From: Perca fluviatilis | Lineage: Eukaryota > Chordata > Actinopteri > Perciformes > Percidae | Length of the DNA stretch: 64,000 nt | Assembly: GCF_010015445.1 (NCBI RefSeq) | Contig: NC_053119.1 | Coordinates: forward strand, 28,099,383-28,163,382 | Direction: 5' to 3' | In this document: one piece after another, positions 1-11,375 of the stretch | Position numbering within the stretch: position 1 is the stretch's first letter | How the letters are laid out: the number at the start of each line of letters is the position of its first letter | Program-made: the position numbers and the translations under genes | The notes under the pieces: model-generated | What the model was told of the DNA's origin: nothing | What the model saw: the letters and a program-made list of their open reading frames with translations, nothing else | Database searches by the model: none

Positions 1-1218
1 GCAGGTCCGAGATACTGTTGTGGAGAAGTTTAAAGCCGAGTTGGATACAAAAAGATTTCCCAAGCTTTAAACATCCCAAGGAGCACTGTACGCGATAATA
101 TTGAAATGGAAGGAGTATCAGACCACTACAAATCTACGAAGACCCGGCCGTCCCTCTAAACTTTCAGCTCATACAATGAGAAGACTGATCAGAGATGCAG
201 CCAAGAGGGCCCATGATCACTCTGGATGAACTGCAGAGATCTACAGCTGAGGTGGGAGACTCTGTCCATAGGACAACAATCAGTTGTATACTGCACAAAT
301 CTGGCCTTTATGGAAGAGTGGCAAGAAGAAAGCCATTTCTTAAAGATATCCATAAAAAGGTGTGCGTTTAAAGTTTGCCCAAAAGCCACCTGGGAGACAC
401 ACCAAACATGTGGAAGAAGGTGCTGTGGTCAGATGAAACCAAAATTGAACTTTTGGCAACAATGCAAAACGTTATGTTTGGCGTAAAAGCAACACAGCTC
501 ATCACCCTGAACACACCATCCCCACTGTCAAACATGGTGGTGGCAGCATCATGGTTTGGGCCTGCTTTTCTTCAGCAGGGAAAGGGAAGATGGTTAAAAT
601 TGATGGGAAGATGGATGGAGCCAAATACAGGACCATTCTGGAAGAAAACCTGATGGAGTCTGCAAAAGACCTGAGACTGGGACGGAGATTTGTCTTCCAA
701 CAAGACAATGATCCAAAACATAAAGCAAAATCTACAATGGAATGGTTCACAAATAAACATATCCAGGTGTTAGAATGGCCAAGTCAAAGTCCAGACCTGA
801 ATCCAATCGAGAATCTGTGGAAAGAACGGAAAACTGCTGTTCACAAACGCTCTCCATCCAACCTCACTGAGCTCGAGCTGTTTTGCAAGGAGGAATGGGC
901 AAAAATGTCAGTCTCTCAATGTGCAAAACTGATAGAGACATACCCCAAGCGACTTACAGCTGTAATCGCAGCAAAAGGTGGTGCTACAAAGTATTAACTT
1001 AAGGGGGCTGAATAATTTTGCACGCCCAATATTTCAGTTTTTTATTTGTTTAAAAGGTTTGAAATATCCAATAAATTTCGTTCCACTTCATGATTGTGTC
1101 CCACTTGTTGTTGATTCTTCACAAAAAATTACAGTTTTATATCTTTATGTTTGAGGCCTGAAATGTGGCAAAAGGTCAAAACGTTCAAGGGGGCCGAATA
1201 CTTTCGCAAGGCACTGTA
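1..1218 (+). mobile_element. Tc1/mariner-family DNA transposon, left end cut off by the window
   Basis: The segment carries a fish Tc1-like transposase read on the + strand, followed by a short 3' region ending in the terminal inverted repeat 'TTCGCAAGGCACTG' plus a TA at 1217-1218. TA is the target dinucleotide of this superfamily. The left repeat lies outside the window. The sequence is close to the common fish Tc1 consensus I remember, so the insertion looks relatively young, but the coding frame is broken. It sits in an intron of MICAL3, in the same orientation as the gene. The family call is firm; the exact subfamily is not determined. Confidence 0.93.
3..997 (+). pseudogene. Tc1-like transposase, frameshifted relict
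   Basis: A DDE transposase of the Tc1 group is recognisable over nearly its whole length but is spread over all three frames. The N-terminal DNA-binding part starts at the window edge and soon hits a stop. The middle runs in the frames covering 226-486 and 375-653, and the last third is open from 551 to the TAA at 995-997. Catalytic-region landmarks are visible: 'SDETKIEL' near 431, 'QQDNDPKHKAK' near 700, and 'SPDLNPIENLW' near 790, which carries the third acidic residue. At least two frameshifts and an early stop make it non-functional. Confidence 0.9.
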
Positions 1219-1580
1219 ACTGTAAGACGCAACAACTCGGAGATACAGCATAAAAACATTTCTTTGGGATTTGTAAGATCTCCAACTTGTTCCTGTTAGA
1301 AGTGAATGCCAAGGGTGAAATAAAGGTAAACCGGGGGAATAAGCTCTCGTTGGAGCACAGTTCTGAATTTGTGAGCTCATCCAATTAAAATGCTTAACAT
1401 TAGTTGTGATGCCAAGCCTGCCACAGTTTATTGCTGATATGAGGATGTCCCCGGGGCTTCGGCTGTGTGCTCTGAGTCGGGTAATTGCTCCTCTAATGAC
1501 GACATGACAGGCAGTTATGGCAATAAGGAAAACAATTGTGTTCGGTATATAACAGTACGTCTTTCTCTTGGGCTTTTTAG

Positions 1581-1681
1581 GTATTGACCTGGAAAACATT
1601 GTCTACTACAAGGATGACACGCACTACTTTGTGATGACTGCCAAAAAACAGAGCCTACTGGAGAAAGGAGTCATTCTGCAT
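1581..1681 (+). CDS. mical3: mical3 exon v1 (FAD domain)
   Basis: First coding exon in the window. The acceptor is 'ctttttag' and the donor CAT|gtgagt. It enters with two bases of a split Gly codon and leaves in phase 0. It encodes '[20 protein letters not shown]', a strongly conserved stretch of the MICAL monooxygenase domain. It begins 363 bp downstream of the Tc1 insertion. Confidence 0.95.
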
Positions 1682-4600
1682 GTGAGTGATCAAAGCCCAA
1701 AACTCAGCTCAGTGTGGTCTGTGCTTGTGTTCGAGAGACAATTGTTGAATCTTAATCTGACTCCGTAGTAGACATAAAGGCTATATGCATGCACAGGCTG
1801 ACAAAATCAGAAGTCGGAACCCTCTCTTGACTTTTTTTTTGGTCTCACTCTCTTTCATTCTTTTATTCTCTTTCTGCTTTTGCCCAGTATCGGCCTAATG
1901 GTCTAACCAAGCCAACAGTGTTCAGGAACAAACTGCCAACTCAAGCACACTCACTGAGCGTTTGTGTCCTTACTATACACGGTAGTTTCCTTTCCCTGGC
2001 CACTTTCCACAGGAAACAGGAAATACCTTTTTACATGTCTGTCTTCATGTGCAAAATAGACCTAAAGGTGTTTGTGTGGTGGCTTTTTGCATTCTAAATT
2101 CACTTAACAGTCTCTTAAATAGGCATTTTTCCAAAGCTATGCCCAGTCATCATTCTTCAGATAATTTTAGATGGGCGTGCAAGTCTGTGTGTGTGTTTTT
2201 ATAGTGAGCTGATGACTGAGGGGGATTTGGAGTATGTAGGCATTTGTTAATGAAAAGTCATAATTTACTGGTGTAGTAACCGCTGGAAGTCCCCTTTTAA
2301 TACAAAGTCGTAGGCAGATCCTTTTATAGCAATGAAATTCACTGTGTCCTGCCCCTTGGAAATGGATAGAGGAAGGGTGGAAGGGATGGCAGAGGGGAGG
2401 TGGGTTCACACAGTTCAAGGCAGCTCTGCAAATCCGAAAACAACAGTCATTCATATCTTCCACTACTTTGCCCCTTCCCCTCACCCACCATCACCACCAC
2501 CAGCCTGGCATTGGACAACCAGGGCGCTTGAAGGTGGAAGAATGTGCCTCTCACCGCCCTCTGTGAAAACATGTCACTCTGAAAGCATGCAGTGATTTGA
2601 TGCTACATGTTGGAGGGACTTGTGAACTGCACATTTATTCCACTGCAAGTGCTTGGACGTCTTTGTAGCGCAGTGAAGTCTCAAAGGGGTTATCAACTTC
2701 AAATTGTTGCTCAGTTTACACAATGCCACTATTGCCAAATGGCATATATCCCTGTCACAAAAATACACTTTTTTTAATATCACTTATTTTGTTAGCTTTC
2801 AGTAACCCTTCCACACAATACTGTATCGATTTTCAAAAAGGCAACATCAATTTCTTCTATCAGCTGGAATTAGTTGGCCCATTCTCCTCTGACCTCTAGC
2901 ATCAACAAGGCATTTTTGCCCCCCAGGACTGCCGCATACTGGATGTTTTTTCCTTTTTCAGACAATTCTTTGTAAACCCTAGAAATGGTTGTGCGTGAAA
3001 ATTCCAGTAACTGAGCAGATTGGGAAATACTCAGACCAGGCCGTCTGGCACCAACAACCATGCCACGCTCAAAGTTGCTTAGATCACCTTTCTTTCCCAT
3101 TCTGACATTCATTTTGGATTTCAGGAGATTGTCTAGACCTGGACCACACCCCTAAATGCATATAATAATAACAACAACAACAACAACAACAATAAATTGA
3201 ATTTATATAGCGCTTTTCACGAACTCAAAGTCTCTTTACAGGGCAGGTAGATAATAAAAACAATGCAAAACAAAACAAACTTTAGGCACATATGAAAAGG
3301 GAGAGGGGCGTGGGGCTACGGATAGGCAGAGGTGAAGAGATGGGTCTTGAGGCGGGACTGGAAGATAGTGAGGGACTCAGAGGTGCGGATCTCTTGGGGG
3401 AGGGAGTTCCAGAGCCTGGGAGCTGCCCTGGAGAAGGCTCTGTCCCCAAAACTGCTGAGGTTGGACTTGTGGATGCAGAGGAGACCTGCTGAGGTGGATC
3501 TGAGGGACCGTGAGGGTTGGTACGGGGAGAGGAGGTCAGTGAGGTATGAGGAGGCCAGATGGTGGAGGGCTTTCTAGGTGAGGACCAGGTTTTTGTAGGT
3601 TATCCGGTGGGAGATTGGAAGCCAGTGGAGTTGTTTTAGGACTGGAGTGATGTGGTGCCAGGATTTGGAGCGGGTGATGAGTCTGGTGGCTGCGTTCTGG
3701 ACCAGTTGGAGTCGTTTGATGTAGGTAGAGCTGATGCCAAGGAGAAGTGAGTTACAGTAGTCCAGTCGGGAGGAGATGAAGGCGTGAATGAGTCTTTTGC
3801 AGCCAGGGGGGGGTCTGATTTTGGCAATGTTGCGGAGGTGAAAGGAGGTTTTAATGATATGACAGATGTGGGGTTCAAGGGAGAGGGTGGAATCAAAGAT
3901 CATGCCAAGGTTGCATGCCTGGGGAGATAATGGCGCCGTTGATGGTGAGAGTGGGGTTATTGATATTGCTGAGTGTGGATTTGGAGCCTATGAGGAGGAA
4001 TTCGGTTTTATCGCTGTTGAGTTTGAGGAAGTTGTATTGCATCCAGGTTTTAATAGCTGACAGACAGGAGTTGATTTGGGAGAGGGGAGGATTTTGGGGG
4101 GATTTGGTGCTGAGGTAGATCTGGGTGTCATCGGCGTAACAGTGGAAGTCCAGGTTGAAGTGGCGGAGTATCTGACCAAGGGGGAGGATGTAGATGATGA
4201 AGAGGAGGGGGCAGAGTAGTGAGCCTTGGGGAACACCTTGAGTGACTGTGGCTGTGGCAGAGGTGTGGTTATGGAGAGAGATGAAGTGGGATCTGTTGGA
4301 AAGGTAGGAGGGGAGCCAGCTGAGTGCAGTACCTTCAATACCGAGGTGAGTTTTTTTGAGTCTGGTGAGCAGGATGTTATGGCTCACGATATCGAAGGCT
4401 GCACTCGGGTCGAGGAGGATAAGGATGTTGAGGGAACCGGTGTCAGCAGAGGTGAGTAGGTCGTTGAGGACTTTGAGGAGAGCGGTTTCTGTGCTGGAGG
4501 GGGCGAAAACCAGATTGGACAGATTCAAATTGGTTATTGGCATGAAGATGAGTTTGGAGTTGTGAGGTGACTATACTGTAGCAGTTCCGCTGCTGTAAAC

Positions 4601-7600
4601 CTCTGTTCACAGATAACCACAAACACACGGGAAGGAATATTTGCCACAGCTCTTTATTTGATGATCGCATCAGCAATGAAAAAACACAATCCGTCCGGAG
4701 CTCCCTCGCTCCCACTTGGCCTGAGGCTCTCGGTCGCGAGGGCAAAACTTTGCGTTGTCCGGCCCACCACACAGCATCCACGTCTCCTCTCCCACAGTCG
4801 GCCAACAAAAGCTTGCTCCGGCTCACTACTGCTTTAAAGGGAGAGCATGATTAGACAACTCACTGCAGCTGTAAAAATCAGTCCCTCCCTGCCTGCTCAC
4901 CTGAGCGACCACCTCCTCCCCACACCTCCACATACACGTTCCAGGGTTTTAGACCGAAAGGGGAGGTTGGATATTGGGCGGTAGTTGTTGAGGGAGGAGG
5001 GATCCAGACCAGTTTTTTTAAGGATTGTGGTGACTTCGGCAGTTTTGAAGGCAGAGGGGACAGTGTGGTGGAGAGCAGGTCAGAGAGATGGTGGGGATCG
5101 ATAGAGTTGAGGTTGTGGAAGGTGATTTCTCTGAGGAGGCGGGGGCATGGGGTTGGAGAAGGGATGGTGAACCGTATCAGTTTGTGATCAGAGAGGGGAA
5201 TGATGCATGGATGGAGGTTGAGCACTGGTTTGTTTGTGGAGCAGACCAGGTCGAGGATGTGTCCTTTTTAATGGGTGGGGAATGTGACATGTTGGGTAAG
5301 AATGAAGTTGTCCAGTAAGATTAGAATTCTGATGATAGCTTGCAGGTAGAGATGTTCCGATACTGCTCCGGTACTGCCTAAAATGCTGGTATCGGTATCG
5401 GGAAGTACTGGAGTTAACGCACCGATCCGATACCACGTAATAAAGCCCTAAACAAAATCTACGTTAAAGTAGTTTATTTATGTTGTTTTTCCGTTATAAC
5501 TGACTGTCAAACTGGATAGTAAAAGAAAGTTCTGTGGCATTCATTGTTTGTGTTTGTTGATGTTTCACAAAGAGTTTAACCTGAGCCAGACCGACAACAA
5601 AGATAGAAATCATATCACATCCATACAGGGATAGCAGTATACAGTTGTTAACATAATAAAATATATGACACACTGGTATCGGATCGGTACTCTGTATCGG
5701 CCAATACGCAATTTCAGGTATCAGAATCGGTATCGGGAAGAAAAAAATGGTATCGGACCATCTCTACTTGCAGGTGGGGGAGTCTATGTGGATGTTTAAG
5801 TCACCAAGTAGCAGCAAACGTGGAGAGAGAGAGATGATGCTAGTGTAAGGAGTTCAGTAAAATCAGAGAGGAAGGAGGGATTTGGTTTAGGTGGCCGGTA
5901 AATGAGGATGACTGTCATGGAGGAAAGGGCTTTGAAGGCGAGATATTCAAACGATGATACTGAGGGGAGGGTGAGTTCTGTGATCCGGAAGTTCTGATTG
6001 AAAATGACGGCGAGGCCACCTCCACGGCTGGAGGGGCGGGGTTTGCAGATGTAGTTGTAGACAGGGGGGGATGCTTGGTTGAGGGAGAAGAAGTCGTTGG
6101 GTTGTTGCCAGGTTTCGGTGAGAAGAAGGAAGTCCAGAGTGTTGTCGAGGATTAGTTCATGGAGGGCAGGGGCTTTATTGTTGAGCAATCAGGTGTTGAG
6201 GAGGGCATGGTGAGAGGGTGGTGGGATGGGGGCAGGCTGGAGAGATCTGAGGTTGTCCCAGTTAGCTAGCTACAGATTGCATGCTAATACCAGGTGTAAA
6301 TGGGGTCTTCTTTATGTCCAATGTAAATTTGTATTCTATAGTATGAATTGAGGCTAGAGTGTAAGACCATAGCATAAGTGCAACGCGAGACTTGTCCTTG
6401 TCTGTAGTTTTCGCACGTAGCTGCCACCAAATTTCTTTATATGCCGCTGTGCTGAGTAAGTCTTGCATCATGGCTAGGTTTAGTTGGAAGACTCTTGCCA
6501 CTACCTAGAAGTAGACTTTTTCAATTATATATGTCTGGAGAAGTCTGTTTTCTAAGTTTGCATCTAAATGCCACGTCTAATCTGCTCTCTCTTATCCCTC
6601 CTGTAGGACTATGCAGACACAGAGCTGCTGCTGTCTAGAGCTAACGTGGACCAGGCTGCCCTGCTGTCTTACGCCAGCGAGGCTGCAGATTTCTCCACCA
6701 ACCATCAGCTGCCCGCGCTGGACTTTGCCATCAACCACTACGGCCAGCCCGACGTAGCCATGTTCGACTTCACCTGCATGTACGCTTCAGAGAACGCCGC
6801 CATGGTGCGCCAACGCAATGGCCACAAGCTGCTGGTGGCGCTTGTGGGCGACAGCCTGTTGGAGGTGAGAGAGACGGCAGAGGTTTAAAAGTGCTCATAT
6901 TATGCTAATTTTCAGGTTCATAATTGTATTTAGAGGTTATATCAGAATAGGTTTACATGGTTTAATTTTCAAAAAACACCTTATTTTTTGTTGTACTGCA
7001 CATTGCTGCAGCTCCTCTTTTCACCCTGTGTGTTGAGCTCTCTGTTTTAGCTACAGAGTGAGGCATCACACTTCTGTTCCATCTTTGTTGGGAGTCGCAC
7101 ATGCGCAGTAGCTAGGTCAGAACTACTAGCTAATCCGAAGCGAAGAAGAAGAAGAAGAGTGTGAGAGCGTGCCACGCTAGCACCTAGGCGAGCATTATAA
7201 TGTGTGTTACAAAGTGACGCATGTTGGTCATGGAAGTAAAGGCTGGACTACAATAGAGCTGTTTGGAGCAGTTTGTGAACAGTGTTTTCTGTTGGAGATT
7301 GTAAGTGCCTTTTGGGTAGACTTTGGGCTTTTTCACTTTATAAACATATAGCGTGCACAAAAAAGATATATAACACAATAAAGGAAAGGGGAAAAGCAAA
7401 AAAGCATACTATGAGCACTTTAAAGCTTTTCATGACACTACGTTTCTTTAAATCTTGCGTCGCAGCTCTACCCCCCCTTTTATTTATATATATATATATA
7501 TATCCTTGGTTCTTCTGTGGCCATATTTGGTTGTTGAATGTGGTGTTCGCTGTTGTCTCCAGCCCTTCTGGCCCATGGGCACTGGCATCGCCCGAGGTTT

Positions 7601-10600
7601 CCTGGCAGCCATGGACTCAGGCTGGATGGTGAAGAGCTGGGCTCAGGAAAAAACCCCTCTCGAGGTTCTGGCTGAGAGGTGAGGGTGTGGAAACACTAAA
7701 ACACAGGGACTCGTCCTCCTCTTGTACTTGCATTCGCACACACTTGTGCGCACACAGCCACACGTACATATTCTCTCTCTCTTCAAACACACCCTTTTAT
7801 CTCTAAGTGCTTTACTAGGAAATGTGCCTGTATGTGATTTCAGTCCCACCTCTGCTAGTACTAATGGGATAAGAGGTTCTAATAAGAACCAAATGGAATG
7901 TGACTCCTCTATTCTGCAATAACTCTCTGTGCTTTTTGATAACAATGTTAATGTGTTAACTTAAAGGGCTACGCCACCGTTTGTTGAAATAGGGCTTATC
8001 ACGGTCTCCCCTAGCTGTAGATAGGTGGGCCAACGCATTTTTTGTGCATGCATTGTTTTAGTCCGGTGCAACACCGGCAGTGCCGCCGCTAGTTAGCTTA
8101 GCATAGTGAATGGAATCCTATGTTGCCGGTTAGCATGTTGTGAGTAAAGTGAGCCAACAAAAGACAAAAAAACAACCTAATTACTTGCACTGAGACAAAA
8201 CATGCGTTGGCCCACCTATCTACAGCCAGGGTAGACCATGATAAGCCCTATTTCAACAAACGGTGGCGTATTCCTTTAAAGGTGCATCAGGTAAGCCTTA
8301 TAAAACTAACTTTCTGTCATATATTGCTGAAACTGACCCTATGTTCCAGTAGAACTACATGAAGCAGGTAATTACAAAAAAAAAAAAAATCCAGCTCCTC
8401 TGGCTCCACCTACAGCCTGTAGTGCGATTTGCAAAAATACACAGCACTCGCATTCATTCTCCCTTGTGGGGGGAGGGGCTTAGGAGACTGTTTTGGGCTT
8501 TAGCAGAAAGGGGGGGAGGGACTGAGAAGTTGTTGATGTTCAAATTTTTTGGCTAAGTCCTGGATCTTCACAATCCTACCTACAGCACCTTTAATCTATT
8601 GCCTTACTTACCCCCTATATAGTATCAATAAGACTCTGCTTATATAGTATAGTGCATTGGAAGTTTCATGTTTTCCTGTTTGCCTTAGGGAGAGTATATA
8701 TCGTCTACTGCCCCAGACCACGCCAGAAAACGTCAGTAAGAACGTCAGTCATTTCAGCGTGGATCCAACCACACGTTACCCCAACATTAGCCTTAACTTC
8801 CTCAAGCCCAGCCAGGTGAGTATGACAGCTAACACATCTCAGCTGCCATCTATTATAGGCAAGACACAACATTTTTCTTCATGCAATGCAGTGTGCTTGG
8901 CATTTCAGATATGTAATACATATGTGTATGTTGCAGGTGAGGCACCTCTGCGACACAGGGGAGTCCAGGGAAGTGCACATTGAAATTGAGAATGTGATCA
9001 ACTCGTCAACACCCAAGTTGGCCAGGAATGGTTGTTATCTTTTTTACATGCTTTATTAAACTGGTTAAGTAGTGGAAAAAATGTTCTTTAATGTGCTGAT
9101 TGATCAGTGTAGAATTTTGCTGCAATCACTGTTGCTGAAATGTAATAATGAACTATTTTCACTCTAGACAATTGCCTGCTTGCCAAGCAGTTGCAAGGTA
9201 ACACAATGTCCAAATGCATGGTGTTGCTTTTTTTTTTTCTTCAGGGATTCCTAATAGCTTAAACAGTTCCCCTGCGATGTACTTATGAATGAATGATGTG
9301 AAATGAAAACGTTGAATGGTGGAACTTGTGGATGGACTGATTGCAGCCTCTGAAATGAACTCTGCGTGTACTAGCTTGGTCATCTCATTCGAGCTCCATG
9401 GTTTTATTCAACGGTTTTATTTAATGTCCGTTCAAGCTGTTTTAAAGTTATTTCCTGTGAGTTCTGCATCCTCTCCTAACCTTTCATGTGCATCCCTTGT
9501 ACTCCTTTTTAAAATGTCCTCATGGTTCGTAATACTTCCTCATTGGCTGGTTAAAACTGGTACTAACATGGATAATGACGCCACGGATGAGAAAACTCTT
9601 ATGATCCAATGCCTGACCAAGGCCATGAGATTGCCCAGCAAGAGATGTGTAGTGCTGCCATAAATAGATTTCCATTTCTTTCAATGTTTAATCCAGATTT
9701 TGTTCAACGTTCTGTCTTAACGTCAAGCCTTTCATCTTCTCTTTCCGCCACCCCAGAATCCATAGCTCGATCCAGTAAGCTGCTGAACTGGTGCCAGAGA
9801 CAAACGGAGGGATACAGGAATGTTAATGTAACAGACCTTACGATGTCTTGGAAGAGCGGTCTGGCCCTGTGCGCCCTCATTGACCGATACAGACCGGACC
9901 TCATGTGAGTATCTGAATGAAATAACATGCAGAACACACACCACAAAGAGCACAGATTAATCCATCTGTATAAGAAGGGGAGGGGGGGGGGGGGATTTTC
10001 CCCTTTCTGGTCTACATATCCCTGCCTTAGCACAATTATTTTTATCCCTGGTGGGGACAAAATGTATCCCCTCCCCCTCAAAGGGATCAATGCTACTTCA
10101 CCAATGGACCATATACTGTATTATATACCCAAAATAGAAATATTTTAAACTAGTATTTTAAAAAGGTAAAGCGCTGTAACGTGAGCTAGCAATAGAACGA
10201 TTAAAATCCGAGCAGCAGTTGCTGGTTGTATTTAGCCAGTTATGGAGCTCCGGGACGCCGGCTACCAGCGGCGGTTGTTTAGCCGCTGACAGGTGACTGC
10301 GAGCCGGCTACAGGCACCGCCAGATGACGGTCCTTTCAGGGGCCGCGGTAGTCGAGTTTAGCCAGAAAAAGTGAGCGTCTCGCGGCGAACAGTTAAGTTT
10401 AGGCACCAAAACGACTCTTACAGTTTCGGAAAAAGATGGTGGTTTGGATTAAAACACTCCTGAGGAACGAACTGGGTGAAAGTCTTTTTTGTTTTTTCGC
10501 CACGAAGTGACCTCAGCTCTCCGACTTGAAAGCGCTGGGGTTTATGTTGACACCACGAGGTGCTATGTCACTTTTGAGATTATTTTCTATTGAATATTGA

Positions 10601-11280
10601 AGTGCATAAATAAGTGTTTTGGCGTGTTTGGCAAAGTGGGATAGAAAGGGGATTTACAAAGGTGCTCTAAGTGATGTCACACGTTTAGGCTACGAGTTTT
10701 TTGTCACATACAGCAAACGTCTCCTCACTATCCGCTAGCTGCCTGTCCCCTGAACACACTGTAACAAAAAAAACAAAAAACAATAACCGACAAGAAGGAT
10801 TTGGGGCTGGGGGCTGGAGGGGGGGGGGGGTTAGTGCGCGGAAGGGAGAGGACTGGATGAGGAGGAGGGAGGGGCGAGCTAGCCTCCATTTTGTTTGACA
10901 GATACTTTGAACGTCAACAAGAAGTGACATCACCCGACATCGCTGAGAGCACCTTTTAATTCATGCATGCTTTGTTTTGTTGTGCAAGATCAAAAATTAA
11001 ATTTTTTTTCACAAATCGCACCCTGTGTATAAGTAAACATTTGTCAACTGTGCAAAGCGTATCCCTTTATGGTTAGAGTGAAAGGGTTTAAACAGCTGCT
11101 GTGCCTGGAATGACTGGCCTGCTGTGTTTATGTGAGTTTGTTGGTTGCCAGTGATGTTTATTGTCTGGTTGGGACCTTGGTTTTCAGTTTTACATCACTG
11201 TAAATGGGTTGACAGCTACCAGTCATAATGGCCTCTTGGGTCCCTTAAGGGAGCCCTCCTCACATCCCGGCTTTTTCTCC

Positions 11281-11375
<95 letters not shown>

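Larger units (their letters stand above)
3158..6262 (-). mobile_element. L2-like non-LTR retrotransposon (LINE), antisense, degraded
   Basis: On the minus strand an endonuclease region (6188-5796), a reverse transcriptase (about 4580-3890) and a C-terminal region (3903-3574) follow in LINE order. The 3' end is at the left: the characteristic 'GCGCTATATAAAT' (reverse complement of 3197-3215) followed by a (TTG)n tail at 3170-3192. Several frames are shifted. The element is interrupted by a hAT MITE (5347-5766) and by an unexplained segment (about 4571-4935). It lies antisense in a MICAL3 intron. The clade call L2/Maui-like rests on the 3' end and on RT motifs. Confidence 0.85.

Noticed and set aside
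3292..4565. Plus-strand open frames over the LINE
   Set aside because: They mirror the antisense reverse transcriptase. The minus-strand frames carry the RT motifs.
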